Assembly (NCBI GenBank): GCA_963752225.1
Contig: CAVVXS010000007.1
Span: forward strand, 1,178,001-1,242,000
Direction of reading: 5' to 3'
DNA: 64,000 bases
Source of the DNA: JBBROS01 sp963752225
GTDB taxonomy: Bacteria; Pseudomonadota; Alphaproteobacteria; Acetobacterales; Acetobacteraceae
The position numbers and the translations under genes were made by a program. Shown here in pieces: positions 1 to 7,998 of the stretch. Every line of letters begins with the position of its first letter. Within the stretch, counting starts at the first letter, position 1. The notes under the pieces were generated by a model. That model saw only the letters and a list, made by a program, of their open reading frames with translations, was not told the DNA's origin and searched no databases.

Positions 1-79
1 GTCCCTCATCTTCGTCGCCACCAACCTGGTGGTGGACCTCCTGCAGGCGGCGATCGATCCCCGGGTCAGGCGCGCGTGA
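1..79 (+). CDS. ABC transporter permease, DppB-like (3' end only)
   Basis: Only the last 25 codons and the stop are in the window; the gene starts upstream. The visible tail (ends ...LLQAAIDPRVRRA) matches the usual end of DppB/OppB-type inner-membrane permeases, where a final NLxVDxLxxxxDPR segment follows the last membrane helix. Its TGA stop (77-79) overlaps the GTG start of the next permease (GTGA), as expected for a dppBC pair. Assignment rests on this short tail plus the neighbouring dppC/F/D-like genes. Confidence 0.75.
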   Translation, partial: SLIFVATNLVVDLLQAAIDPRVRRA

Positions 80-978
80 GCGGGGCCGACGCCCTCACCC
101 TCGGCGCCACGGCGGCCGGACGCCGCCCGGCGGCCGCGCCAGGGTATTGGGGCATGGTCGGCCGGCGGCTGCGGCGCGACCCCGTCACGGTGGTGTTCGG
201 CCTGCTGATGCTGGCGATCGTGCTGGCAGCGGTGTTCGCGCCGTTGCTGGCGCCGTTCGACCCCTACAAGGAAAGCGTGCTGCTCCGGCTCAAGCCGTTT
301 GGCTACCGGGGGCATTGGCTCGGCACCGACGAGCTTGGCCGCGACATCCTGACCCGGCTGCTCTACGGCGGCCAGACTTCGTTGCTGATGGGCGTTGTGC
401 CGGTGGTCGTCGCCGGATTGATCGGCGGCACGCTGGGCGTGGTGGCGGGATATGCCAGCGGCTGGGTCGGCACACTGATCATGCGCACGATGGACGTGTT
501 CTACGCCTTCCCCTCGGTGCTGCTGGCGGTCGCCATTTCGGGGGCGATGGGCGGTGGCATGCTGAACGGCATGATCGCGCTGGCCTTGGTGTTCATCCCC
601 GCGGTGTGCCGGGTGGCGGAAACGGCGACGACGCAGGTGCGCAACCTCGACTTCGTGGAAGCCGCGCGGGCCACCGGCGCCGGACACCTGATGATCGTGC
701 GTCACCACCTGCTGGGCAACGTGCTGGCGCCGGTGCTGGTCTATGCGTCGAGCCTGGTCAGCGTGTCGATCCTGCTCGCGTCCGGGCTGTCATTCCTGGG
801 CTTGGGCGTGCGACCGCCGATCCCGGATTGGGGGCTGATGCTGAGCACCTTGCGGCAGGCGATCTATGTGCAGCCCTGGGTGTGCGCGATCCCCGGCGTC
901 GCGATCTTTCTCACCAGCATGTGCTTCAACCTTGTCAGCGACGGTCTGCGCTCGGCGATGGACGTGCGGATCCGATGA
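76..978 (+). CDS. Dipeptide/oligopeptide ABC transporter permease, DppC-like
   Basis: A 300-aa inner-membrane subunit of a peptide-type ABC importer, pairing with the DppB-like subunit just upstream. The first membrane helix lies near residues 37-59, followed by the LGTDELGRD segment (82-90) typical of DppC/OppC. The EAA loop that docks on the ATPase is near 195-219 (starts EAARATGAG), and FLGLG-x-PPxPDWG (240-253) is a DppC hallmark. The GTG start overlaps the previous stop, and its own stop overlaps the next ATG, so the operon is translationally coupled. The true substrate is unknown; the downstream asparaginase and amidase genes suggest peptides or amides. Confidence 0.9.
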   Translation: MSGADALTLGATAAGRRPAAAPGYWGMVGRRLRRDPVTVVFGLLMLAIVLAAVFAPLLAPFDPYKESVLLRLKPFGYRGHWLGTDELGRDILTRLLYGGQTSLLMGVVPVVVAGLIGGTLGVVAGYASGWVGTLIMRTMDVFYAFPSVLLAVAISGAMGGGMLNGMIALALVFIPAVCRVAETATTQVRNLDFVEAARATGAGHLMIVRHHLLGNVLAPVLVYASSLVSVSILLASGLSFLGLGVRPPIPDWGLMLSTLRQAIYVQPWVCAIPGVAIFLTSMCFNLVSDGLRSAMDVRIR

Positions 979-1991
979 TCGTGGCAACGCCCCAGGACCG
1001 CGGCGGGCCGGCGCAGCCGATGCTGATCGCCGACAACCTGCAGAAGCACTTCCCGCTGGCGGGCGGCGGCGCGGTGCGCGCCGTGGACGGCATCTCGTTC
1101 ACCGTCGCGAAGGGCGAAACGCTCGGCGTCGTCGGCGAGAGCGGCTGCGGCAAGAGCACGCTGGCGCGCCTGCTGCTGCATCTGATCGAACCCGATCGCG
1201 GCGAGTTGGTGTTCGACGGCGAGGAGGTCGGCACGCCGCGCGGCATCACTTTGAAAAGCCTGCGGCGGCAGGCGCAGATGGTGTTCCAGGATTCCGCAAG
1301 CTCGCTCAATCCGCGCATGCCGGTGCGGGACAGCGTCGCGTTCGGGCCGCTGGTGCTCGGCCGCTCCCGGCGCAAGGCGGCCGACGAGGCGAACGAGGCG
1401 CTGCGCCGGGTCGGCCTCGACCCGGCGCTGTTCGGACCCCGCTACCCGCACGAGCTCTCCGGCGGACAGAAGCAGCGGGTCAACATTGCCCGCGCGCTCG
1501 CCCTGCAGCCGCGCCTCGTGATCCTGGACGAGGCGGTTTCCGCGCTCGACAAGTCGGTCGAGGCGCAGGTGCTGAACCTGCTCGCTTCGCTCAAGCGCCA
1601 GCTCGGCCTCACCTACGTGTTCATCAGCCACGACCTGGCCGTGGTGCGGCACGTCAGCGACCGGGTGCTGGTGATGTATCTGGGCTGCGTCGCCGAAAGC
1701 GGCCCGGCCGGCCAAGTTTTTGCCCAACCCATGCACCCCTACACGCGCGCGCTGCTGGCGTCCCGGCTCAGCATGGACCCGGACCATCGGGTCGAGACGG
1801 CGCCGATCACCGGCGACCCGCCCTCCCCGGCCAACCCGCCGAGCGGTTGCCGCTTCCGTACCCGCTGCCCGCACGCCGAACCGGTCTGCGCCGAGCACGC
1901 GCCGAGCCCGCCCAGCCGCACCGGTCACGACGCTGCCTGCCACATGCTGCGGCCCGGCTCCGGCCACTCCGAAGCCAGGGCCGCGGCATGA
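975..1991 (+). CDS. Peptide ABC transporter ATP-binding protein, DppF-like
   Basis: A 338-aa ATPase subunit. It has Walker A GESGCGKS (54-61), the ABC signature LSGGQKQR (161-168), Walker B LVILDE (181-186) and an H-loop histidine in ISHD. Past residue ~230 comes the oligopeptide-type C-terminal extension (HPYTRALL, then CRFRTRCPHAEPVC), whose cysteines are typical of DppD/DppF proteins. ATG at 975 is chosen because it overlaps the preceding stop (ATGA); the open frame upstream of it is only a shadow of the permease gene. The F-type ATPase precedes the D-type one here, the reverse of the common dppABCDF order. Confidence 0.88.
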   Translation: MIVATPQDRGGPAQPMLIADNLQKHFPLAGGGAVRAVDGISFTVAKGETLGVVGESGCGKSTLARLLLHLIEPDRGELVFDGEEVGTPRGITLKSLRRQAQMVFQDSASSLNPRMPVRDSVAFGPLVLGRSRRKAADEANEALRRVGLDPALFGPRYPHELSGGQKQRVNIARALALQPRLVILDEAVSALDKSVEAQVLNLLASLKRQLGLTYVFISHDLAVVRHVSDRVLVMYLGCVAESGPAGQVFAQPMHPYTRALLASRLSMDPDHRVETAPITGDPPSPANPPSGCRFRTRCPHAEPVCAEHAPSPPSRTGHDAACHMLRPGSGHSEARAAA

Positions 1992-2956
1992 CGCCGCTCG
2001 CCCAGCTCGACGACTTGCGGGTTCGCTTCGGCGCCGGACGCGACGCGGTCGAGGCGGTGCGCGGCGTCAGCCTGCAGGTCATGCCCGGCGAGGTGCTTTG
2101 CCTCCTGGGCGAAAGCGGTTCGGGCAAGTCGGTGTCGATGCGAGCCTTGATGCGGCTGCTGCCGCCGCAGGCGCGGATCGAGGGCGGCGTGCGGGTCGAG
2201 GGCCGGGACGTGATGGCGCTGTCCGGCCCCGCGCTGCGCGACTTGCGTGGCGGCGCGGCGGCGATGATCTTCCAGGAGCCGATGACGGCGCTCGACCCCG
2301 TGTACACCGTCGGCCAGCAGATTGGCGAAAGCGTCCTGCGCCATCTCGGCGGCACGAAGGCGGCCGCGCGGGCGCGCGCGCTCGAGGTGCTCGAACTCGT
2401 GCGTGTGCCCGACGCGGCAAGGCGGCTCGACGCCTACCCGCACCAGTTGAGCGGCGGCCTGCGGCAGCGAGTGGTGATCGCCATGGCGCTGTCCTGCCGC
2501 CCACGCTTGCTGCTGGCCGACGAGCCGACCACGGCGCTCGACGCCACGGTGCAAATCCAGGTGCTGGTGCTGCTGCGCGAGTTGCAGCGGGAGCTCGGCA
2601 TGGGCGTGGTGATCGTGACGCACGATCTCGGTGTTGCGGCCGAGGTCGCAGACCGGGTGGCGGTGATGTATGCTGGGCAGATCGTCGAGCAGGGTCCGGT
2701 GCGCGACGTGCTGCGCCACCCGGCGCATCCGTACACGCAAGGCCTGCTGTCGTCCGTGATCCGGGAAGGCGGCGCCGAGATCCCGGCGATCCCCGGCGCG
2801 CCGCCCGACCTGCGCCGGCCGCCGCCGGGCTGCGCCTTCGCGCCGCGCTGCCCGCGGGCGATCGAGGCCTGCGTGCGGGGCGTGCCGGAAGAACGGGCAA
2901 TTGCGCCGGGGCGGACGGCGCGTTGTATACGGGTCGGAGAGCGCTTGGCGGCTTAG
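1988..2956 (+). CDS. Peptide ABC transporter ATP-binding protein, DppD-like
   Basis: A 322-aa ATPase, the second nucleotide-binding subunit of the importer. Walker A is GESGSGKS (41-48), the signature LSGGLRQR (154-161), Walker B LLLADE (174-179), and an FQEPMTALDP Q-loop is present. The C-terminal extension has the oligopeptide-family cysteine pattern (GCAFAPRCPRAIEAC). ATG 1988 overlaps the stop of the DppF-like gene (ATGA). After the stop at 2956 there is a 91-bp gap before the asparaginase gene, which has its own strong Shine-Dalgarno, so it could be the same transcript or a new unit. Confidence 0.88.
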   Translation: MTPLAQLDDLRVRFGAGRDAVEAVRGVSLQVMPGEVLCLLGESGSGKSVSMRALMRLLPPQARIEGGVRVEGRDVMALSGPALRDLRGGAAAMIFQEPMTALDPVYTVGQQIGESVLRHLGGTKAAARARALEVLELVRVPDAARRLDAYPHQLSGGLRQRVVIAMALSCRPRLLLADEPTTALDATVQIQVLVLLRELQRELGMGVVIVTHDLGVAAEVADRVAVMYAGQIVEQGPVRDVLRHPAHPYTQGLLSSVIREGGAEIPAIPGAPPDLRRPPPGCAFAPRCPRAIEACVRGVPEERAIAPGRTARCIRVGERLAA

Positions 2957-3030
2957 CCGGCGCAGGTCCGGGACCGCCGGCCCCGTCCCGCGCGACCGCG
3001 CTGCGCACGGCGGTCCAGTGCGGCCGTTTC

Positions 3031-3038
3031 AAGGAGGT
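3031..3038 (+). promoter_or_regulatory. Shine-Dalgarno deciding the asparaginase GTG start
   Basis: AAGGAGGT lies nine bases before GTG 3048. It is the best ribosome-binding match in this region and fixes the start against an upstream in-frame ATG-like extension (from 2901) whose translation is arginine-rich and not asparaginase-like. Confidence 0.75.
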
Positions 3039-3047
3039 TCCAGCGGC

Positions 3048-4046
3048 GTGAAATCCAAGGTTGCGTTCATCGGCACCGGCGGCACGATTTCCTCGGTCGG
3101 CCGCGATCCGCTCGATGTGCAGGATTACTCGGCCAGCGGCCACGCACGGCTGCATGCCGACGAGATCCTGGCGCTGTTCCCGCCGCTCGGCGACATCGCC
3201 GAGATCGTGCCGGTCCGGTTCGACAACATCGTCAGCCCCGGCATCGGCTTTGCCGAATGGCGCGGCCTCGTGCTCGCCTGCGACCGCGCGGCGGCGGAAC
3301 ATCCGGACCTGGCCGGCATCGTGATCGGCCACGGCACCGCGTCCTTGGAGGAGACGGCCTACGCGCTGAACCTCGCGGTCAAGGTGGCGATACCGGTGGT
3401 TCTGGTCGGGTCGCAGCGGCCGTCGAGCGCGATGGGCACCGATGCCGGCGCCAACCTGGCCGCCGCAATCCGCACCGCCGCCAGCCCGCACTCGCGCGGG
3501 ATGGGCGTGCTGGTGGTGCTGAACGACGAAATCCACGCGGCGCGCGAGGTGACCAAGACCAGCACGTTCCGGCTGCAAACCTTCCGCACGCCCGATTTCG
3601 GCGTGCTCGGTCACGCCGACGCCGACCGGGTGGCGTTCTACCGGGCGCCGCTGCGCCGGCGCGCGCCGGACACGGAGTTCGACATCCGGGCGCTCGAGGC
3701 GCTGCCGCGGGTGGACGTCGCCTACGCTTATGCCGGGTCGGACGGGGTGGCGGTGCGGGCCTTCGTTGCGGCGGGTGCGCGGGGTATCGTCTCGGCCGGC
3801 TTCGCCCCGAGCTTCCCGACCCCGGCCGACGCCGAAGCTCTGGCCGAAGCGGTGCGGGGAGGCGTGGTGGTTGCGCTGTCGACCCGGGCCGGCAGCGGCC
3901 GGGTGTTTCCCGGCACGGGCGCCCGCGCCAATGGCTTCATCAGCGCGGACAACCTCAACCCGCAGAAGGCCCGCATCCTGCTGGCCATGGCGCTGACAAT
4001 CACGTCCGACCCGGCGGAGATCGCCGACCTGTTCCAGACCTACTGA
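3048..4046 (+). CDS. Asparaginase/glutaminase-family protein with altered active-site motif
   Basis: A 332-aa, apparently cytoplasmic member of the bacterial type I/II asparaginase family, which hydrolyses Asn (or Gln) to Asp and ammonia. The first catalytic motif GTGGTI is at 9-14 and a tyrosine follows at 27. The lysine region REVTKTSTF (166-174) and the C-terminal SGRVFPG segment are conserved. The second motif reads HGTA (95-98) instead of the usual HGTD, so the aspartate of the Thr-Asp pair is missing. I recall similar HGTASLEET sequences as a subfamily, so substrate or mechanism may differ. The start is GTG 3048, set by a strong SD. The neighbours (peptide importer, amidase) fit amide-nitrogen scavenging. 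Confidence 0.85.
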   Translation: MKSKVAFIGTGGTISSVGRDPLDVQDYSASGHARLHADEILALFPPLGDIAEIVPVRFDNIVSPGIGFAEWRGLVLACDRAAAEHPDLAGIVIGHGTASLEETAYALNLAVKVAIPVVLVGSQRPSSAMGTDAGANLAAAIRTAASPHSRGMGVLVVLNDEIHAAREVTKTSTFRLQTFRTPDFGVLGHADADRVAFYRAPLRRRAPDTEFDIRALEALPRVDVAYAYAGSDGVAVRAFVAAGARGIVSAGFAPSFPTPADAEALAEAVRGGVVVALSTRAGSGRVFPGTGARANGFISADNLNPQKARILLAMALTITSDPAEIADLFQTY

Positions 4047-4055
4047 GGAGCCGAG

Positions 4056-4253
4056 ATGAACGAGGATTTCCTGGCCGCCACCGAGGCGTCGATCGAAGCC
4101 TGGCACGGCATCCACGTGCCGAACGACGCCGGCCGGCGGCTGGCGGCGGACCTCGCCAACACGATCCGCGCCTTCGAGGCGCAGCGGGCGCGGCTGCGGT
4201 TCGAGGACGAGCCGAGCTCGTTCGAGGCGGCGCTGCGGGACTGCAAGGAATGA
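4056..4253 (+). CDS. Small AtzG-like (DUF4089-type) amidase partner
   Basis: A 65-aa acidic helical protein. Length, composition (xIPVxxxxRxxVxxNL-like spacing, here HVPNDAGRRLAADLANT) and position immediately before an amidase-signature gene match AtzG-like/DUF4089 proteins, which act as GatC-like partners of AtzE-type amidohydrolases. Its stop overlaps the amidase start (ATGA at 4250-4253), so the two are translationally coupled. The start is ATG 4056, with GAGGAG just upstream (4046-4051). The family call is from size, context and weak similarity, so the role as amidase partner is an inference. Confidence 0.7.
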   Translation: MNEDFLAATEASIEAWHGIHVPNDAGRRLAADLANTIRAFEAQRARLRFEDEPSSFEAALRDCKE

Positions 4254-5668
4254 GCGCGCCCAATGAATGGACCCTGGTCGAAGCCGCCGACGCGGTTCGC
4301 AGCGGGGCGGTGACGTCGGTCGAATTGCTGCAAGCGTGCCTGGCGGCGGTCGACCGGCACGAGGACCGGATCAACGCCACCATCTGGATCGACCGCGACG
4401 GCGCCATGCAGTCGGCCGAGGCGGCGGACCGGGCGGTGAAAGCTGGCGCTGCGCTCGGACCGCTGCACGGCGTGCCGCTGGCGCACAAGGACATGTACTA
4501 CCAGGCCGGCCGCGTCAGCACCTGCGGCTCGATGATCCGCGGCGAATGGGTCGCCGACAAGACCGCGACCGTGCTGGAGCGGCTGCACGGCGCCGGGTCG
4601 ATCACGTTTGCCGGGCTGAACATGGCCGAGTTCGCGCAGAACCCGACCGGGCACAACCGCCACCACGGCGACTGCCACAATCCGTGGAACCTGCCCTACA
4701 TCACTGGCGGCTCCTCCAGCGGGTCGGGCGCCGCGGTGGCGTCGCGGTTCACCTACGGGGCACTGGGCTCGGACACCGGCGGTTCGATCCGCCTGCCCGC
4801 CTCGGCGTGCGGCACGGTGGGGCTGAAGCCGACGCAGACGCGGGTCAGCCGCAGCGGGGTGATGCCGCTGAGCTTCTCCTGCGACAATGTCGGCCCGTTG
4901 ACCCGGACAGTGCGCGACTGCGCCCGCATCATGGGCGTGATCGCCGGTGCCGACCCGGCCGATCCAACGGCCGCCCGCGAGCCGGTACCGGACTACGAGG
5001 CGGCGCTGACCGGCGACCTCGCCAGGACGCGGATCGGGCTGGTGACCAACCCCGGGCTGATGGGCAGCGACGCCGCCGTGGTCGCCGCGGTCGAGGCGGC
5101 CGCACTCGTGCTGCGCGGTCGCGGCGCGACCGTGGTCCCGGTCACGCTGCCCTACATGGACGCCGTGTCGGCCTATGTCGGCGTGGTGTCCCGCTGCGAA
5201 GGGGCCACCATTCATGCCCGCTGGATGCGGGAGCAGCCGCAGGATTACGCCGTCCACCTGAGCGCCCGGCTTTACGCGGGCTACGCGATCCCCGCGACCT
5301 ACTACATCGAGGCGCTGTCCGCCCGCGGCCCGTTGCTGCGCGCCTTCTGCGCCGAGGTGTTTGCCGGCGTGGACGCGCTCGTGCTGCCGACCATCCCGAC
5401 GGTGCTGCCGACGCTGGCGGACACCGACATCGATCACGGGCCGCCGGGCACCGAGGCGCGCTTCATGGCGGTGTCGGTCAACACCCGGCCGTTCAACTAC
5501 CTCGGCTTGCCGGCGCTGTCGCTGAACTGCGGCCTCGACCCGAACGGCTGCCCGATCGGCTTGCAGATCGTCGGCCGGCCATTCGCGGAGGCCCGAGTGA
5601 TGGCGATCGGCGACGCCTACCAGCGAGACACGGACTGGCACACCCGCATGCCGACGGCCATCGGGTAG
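4250..5668 (+). CDS. Amidase-signature-family hydrolase (AtzE/GatA-like)
   Basis: A 472-aa amidase-signature enzyme that would hydrolyse a carboxamide to the acid and ammonia in the cytoplasm. The Ser-cisSer-Lys triad is visible: Lys80 in PLAHKDMY, the cis-Ser in GGSSSGSG (153-160) and the nucleophile Ser179 in GSDTGGSIR. Length is normal for AtzE/GatA-like enzymes. No gatB is adjacent, so it is not the tRNA amidotransferase. It is coupled to the AtzG-like ORF by an ATGA overlap and ends the dpp/asparaginase/amidase gene group. The substrate is unknown. Confidence 0.88.
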   Translation: MSAPNEWTLVEAADAVRSGAVTSVELLQACLAAVDRHEDRINATIWIDRDGAMQSAEAADRAVKAGAALGPLHGVPLAHKDMYYQAGRVSTCGSMIRGEWVADKTATVLERLHGAGSITFAGLNMAEFAQNPTGHNRHHGDCHNPWNLPYITGGSSSGSGAAVASRFTYGALGSDTGGSIRLPASACGTVGLKPTQTRVSRSGVMPLSFSCDNVGPLTRTVRDCARIMGVIAGADPADPTAAREPVPDYEAALTGDLARTRIGLVTNPGLMGSDAAVVAAVEAAALVLRGRGATVVPVTLPYMDAVSAYVGVVSRCEGATIHARWMREQPQDYAVHLSARLYAGYAIPATYYIEALSARGPLLRAFCAEVFAGVDALVLPTIPTVLPTLADTDIDHGPPGTEARFMAVSVNTRPFNYLGLPALSLNCGLDPNGCPIGLQIVGRPFAEARVMAIGDAYQRDTDWHTRMPTAIG

Positions 5669-5730
5669 GCTTTCGTCGTGTAAAGCCGCGCCACCTTCCA
5701 CGTCAATTCCGGGTCCAGGTCGTCCCCACC

Positions 5731-5825
5731 CACGTCATCCCCGGACGTGACCCGGGGATCTGGTGGTCGTTGGGCGGCCGAGTGCCCCAGGGCGGAGATG
5801 GCCGGATCAAGTCCGGCCATGACGT
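5731..5825 (+). repeat. Double-palindrome intergenic repeat, copy 1
   Basis: A 95-bp unit with two hairpins. The first is ATCCCCGG / CCGGGGAT around a 6-base loop. The second is ATGGCCGGA / TCCGGCCAT around TCAAG. They are separated by ~36 bases reading TGGTGGTCGTTGGGCGG onward, and the unit is bounded by CACGTCAT and ATGACGTC. It is nearly identical to copy 2, 148 bp downstream. It resembles REP/BIME-like palindromic elements common between genes in alphaproteobacteria. Confidence 0.85.
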
Positions 5826-5878
5826 CTTGTCGAAGTGATGTGGGCGACGTCATACCCGGTCCACGTCAACCCAACCCC

Positions 5879-5973
5879 CACGTCATCCCCGGGCTTGACC
5901 CGGGGATCTGGTGATTGTTGGGCGGCCGAGTGCCCCAGGGCGGAGATGGCCGGATCAAGTCCGGCCAAGACGC
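5879..5973 (+). repeat. Double-palindrome intergenic repeat, copy 2
   Basis: Direct repeat of copy 1, with the same length and fewer than ten differences, mostly in the loop of the first hairpin and at the end. The spacer between hairpins (GGGCGGCCGAGTGCCCCAGG) is identical, suggesting recent duplication. It ends 15 bases before the stop of the minus-strand photolyase-like gene, so transcripts from both flanking convergent genes (amidase and SPL) would run into these hairpins. A role in transcript ending is possible. The rest of 5669-5987 holds nothing else I can recognise. Confidence 0.85.
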
Positions 5974-5987
5974 CCTTTCGACCGGCG

Positions 5988-7034
5988 TCACGTCCAATAC
6001 AACAACCGCGCCCCGGGCAGATGCCGCACCAGCGAGCCCTCGATCGACGCTCGCATCGCCGTCATCTCGTCCCGCGGGAAGACGTACTTTACCGAGCCGA
6101 ACTTGGTGAACTTGCGCGACCGCTGCGCCTCATCCATCTCGAGCGGACTGCCGGGATACCAGCCGTCCAGCACGCCCTTCGACTTCGGGGTGAAGCGGTG
6201 GGTGATCAGCTCCGCCGTCAGGTCCACCTCGAGCCCGGCGAGCGCCGCCGCCACGTCCGCGAACAGCGTGTCATAGGCCGCTGCCCAGTCCGGCACCCGC
6301 AGGATCGGCGCCACCGTGAGGCCGACCGGGTAACCCGCCTCCGCCATCGCCCGCAACGCTACGAGTCGGGCCGCCACACGCGGCGCCCCGCCCTCGTGCC
6401 GCTCGGCTGCGCGGGCGTTGACCGAGAAACGCACACGGGTGCGCCCGTTATGCGGGAGGCCGAGCAGCGGTCCGACGGCATCGAACTTGGTGGTGAAGCG
6501 GAGCTGCACCGGCGCCTCCCATGCGCCGAAGCGGGTGATGCAGGCGGCCAAGTGCCCGGTCAGGTGCTCCAGCGCCAAGGGGTCGGTGTAGCAGGAGCAC
6601 TCGAACGTCGTGCCCTCATGCGCCCGCGCTTCCGACACGGACGTCACGGTGCCGCCGCCGACGGCCGGCGGCAGCTCGGCCAGGATCTCCGGCAGGTTGG
6701 CATAGGCCCGGATGATCGGTGGCCCGGCCAGTGACCCGGCCAGGTAGCAATAGGTGCAATGCGCCGGGCACCCTTCGGCCAGATCGAAGCGCCAATCGGC
6801 ACTCGGCGGGATCGGCTGCAGCCGCCGCCGGCTGGCGCTGGCGGTCACGACCGACATGGTGGTCTTGGCGTCGCGGTAGGCGTCCGGCAGCCCGGTCAGC
6901 CGGTCGGCCTTGAGCCGGACGATTTCGGCGCCGAGTGCGGCTGCCCGGTCCACCATGCCAGCGCCCGAAGGCCATTCGAGGGCGGAGGGGGTGACGAGCA
7001 GGCGTTTCGGGGTCCAGGGGCGCATCGTCCCCAT
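5988..7034 (-). CDS. Spore photoproduct lyase-family radical SAM protein
   Basis: A 348-aa radical SAM protein. The cluster motif CPAHCTYC gives Cys89, Cys93 and Cys96 (CxxxCxxC). The segment with Cys148 (CYTDPLALEHLTGHL) aligns by pattern with the region of spore photoproduct lyase carrying its catalytic cysteine (CTSDxxxxxHLT). That enzyme repairs the thymine dimer of UV-irradiated endospores; here the host is presumably non-sporulating, so the substrate may be another DNA lesion or RNA. ATG 7034 is the first start; ATG 7025 is equally possible. It sits 54 bp after the hydrolase gene on the same strand and may be the last gene of that unit. Confidence 0.82.
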   Translation of the reverse strand: MGTMRPWTPKRLLVTPSALEWPSGAGMVDRAAALGAEIVRLKADRLTGLPDAYRDAKTTMSVVTASASRRRLQPIPPSADWRFDLAEGCPAHCTYCYLAGSLAGPPIIRAYANLPEILAELPPAVGGGTVTSVSEARAHEGTTFECSCYTDPLALEHLTGHLAACITRFGAWEAPVQLRFTTKFDAVGPLLGLPHNGRTRVRFSVNARAAERHEGGAPRVAARLVALRAMAEAGYPVGLTVAPILRVPDWAAAYDTLFADVAAALAGLEVDLTAELITHRFTPKSKGVLDGWYPGSPLEMDEAQRSRKFTKFGSVKYVFPRDEMTAMRASIEGSLVRHLPGARLLYWT

Positions 7035-7088
7035 GTCGCGTGGGAGCGGCGCTCCGCTAGGCTCGAGCGCAGCGACGTGAGCGCGCCC

Positions 7089-7970
7089 TCACTTGATCCC
7101 GGTAATCGACTGCACCAGCGTGCGCGGGTCCCGCACCGGCCAGCGTCCGGCGTCCACCTGCCCGAGGAACGCGCCGACCAGATGGTTGAACTGGTCCGGG
7201 TCCTCGATGTTGATCGTGTGGCCGCAATTCGGCATCACCGACAAGGCGGCGCTCGCGATGTGCTGCTTCATCAACAGCGCCGGCTGCAGGCAAGGCCAAT
7301 CCTCGTCACCGGTCAGGACCAGCGTCGGCACCGTCAGCGCCTTCATCTCATCGACCAGGTCATACAGCGATGGCCGCTGGCCTTGGCAGCCGATCTGGGT
7401 GTTGGCGGAACCCAAGGCCGAGTGCTCGGCCAATTGCCGGGCGAACTCGGCAAATCCGCGCGGGTTCTTGTTCTCGAACTGCACCCGCGTCGGGCCGTAG
7501 GCATAGCGCGCGGCGAACGCCGCCATGCCGTCCCGCTGCAGCGTCCCGGCGATCACCCCGGCCTCGGCCTTGAACCGCTCGCGCTGGCCGGGCTCGGCGC
7601 CGTAGCCGCAGCCGGCGACCGTCAGCGACAAGGCACGGGCCGGGTGGCGGAAGCCGAAATGCAGCGTCGCGAACCCGCCCATGGACAGGCCGACGACATG
7701 CGCCCGCTCGATCCCGAGATGGTCCAGAACCGAAAGAATATCGTCGGCGGCGCGGGCCTGCGAGTAGCGCGCCGGGTCCTCCGGCACGTCCGACGGCGGG
7801 TAGCCGCGAGCGCAGAAGGCGATGGCGCGGTAACGCTGCCCGAAATGCCGCATCTGCGGCTCCCAGCTGCGGATGTCGCCGGCGAACTCGTGCACGAAGA
7901 TGACGGGCGTGCCGGCGCCGGTCTCCTCATAATGCAGGTTGAAGCCATCATCGGTGCGGGCGTTCGGCAT
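7089..7970 (-). CDS. Alpha/beta-fold hydrolase
   Basis: A 293-aa alpha/beta hydrolase with no signal peptide. The oxyanion-hole region is FVHEFAG (25-31), the nucleophile elbow GLSMGG (94-99, Ser96), the acid is in LTGDEDW and the catalytic His in NCGHTINIEDP. ATG 7970 is preceded by GAAGGAGA six bases upstream, ruling out a longer open frame that reads back into the ATPase gene. It follows the SsuABC-like transporter genes after 28 bp, so it probably acts on whatever that system imports. The substrate cannot be read from sequence; 3-oxoadipate enol-lactonase-like and other C-C or ester hydrolases share this pattern. Confidence 0.85.
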   Translation of the reverse strand: MPNARTDDGFNLHYEETGAGTPVIFVHEFAGDIRSWEPQMRHFGQRYRAIAFCARGYPPSDVPEDPARYSQARAADDILSVLDHLGIERAHVVGLSMGGFATLHFGFRHPARALSLTVAGCGYGAEPGQRERFKAEAGVIAGTLQRDGMAAFAARYAYGPTRVQFENKNPRGFAEFARQLAEHSALGSANTQIGCQGQRPSLYDLVDEMKALTVPTLVLTGDEDWPCLQPALLMKQHIASAALSVMPNCGHTINIEDPDQFNHLVGAFLGQVDAGRWPVRDPRTLVQSITGIK

Positions 7971-7998
7971 GGGCGGTCTCCTTCGGTCGGCGCCCAGG

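Noticed and set aside
2079..4115. Long minus-strand open frame opposite the DppD-like and asparaginase genes
   Set aside because: Composition typical of a GC-rich shadow frame; the plus-strand genes have clear motifs and ribosome sites.
5669..5987. CRISPR array suggested by direct repeats
   Set aside because: Only two units, 95 bp each, internally palindromic twice and with one 53-bp spacer; no cas genes.
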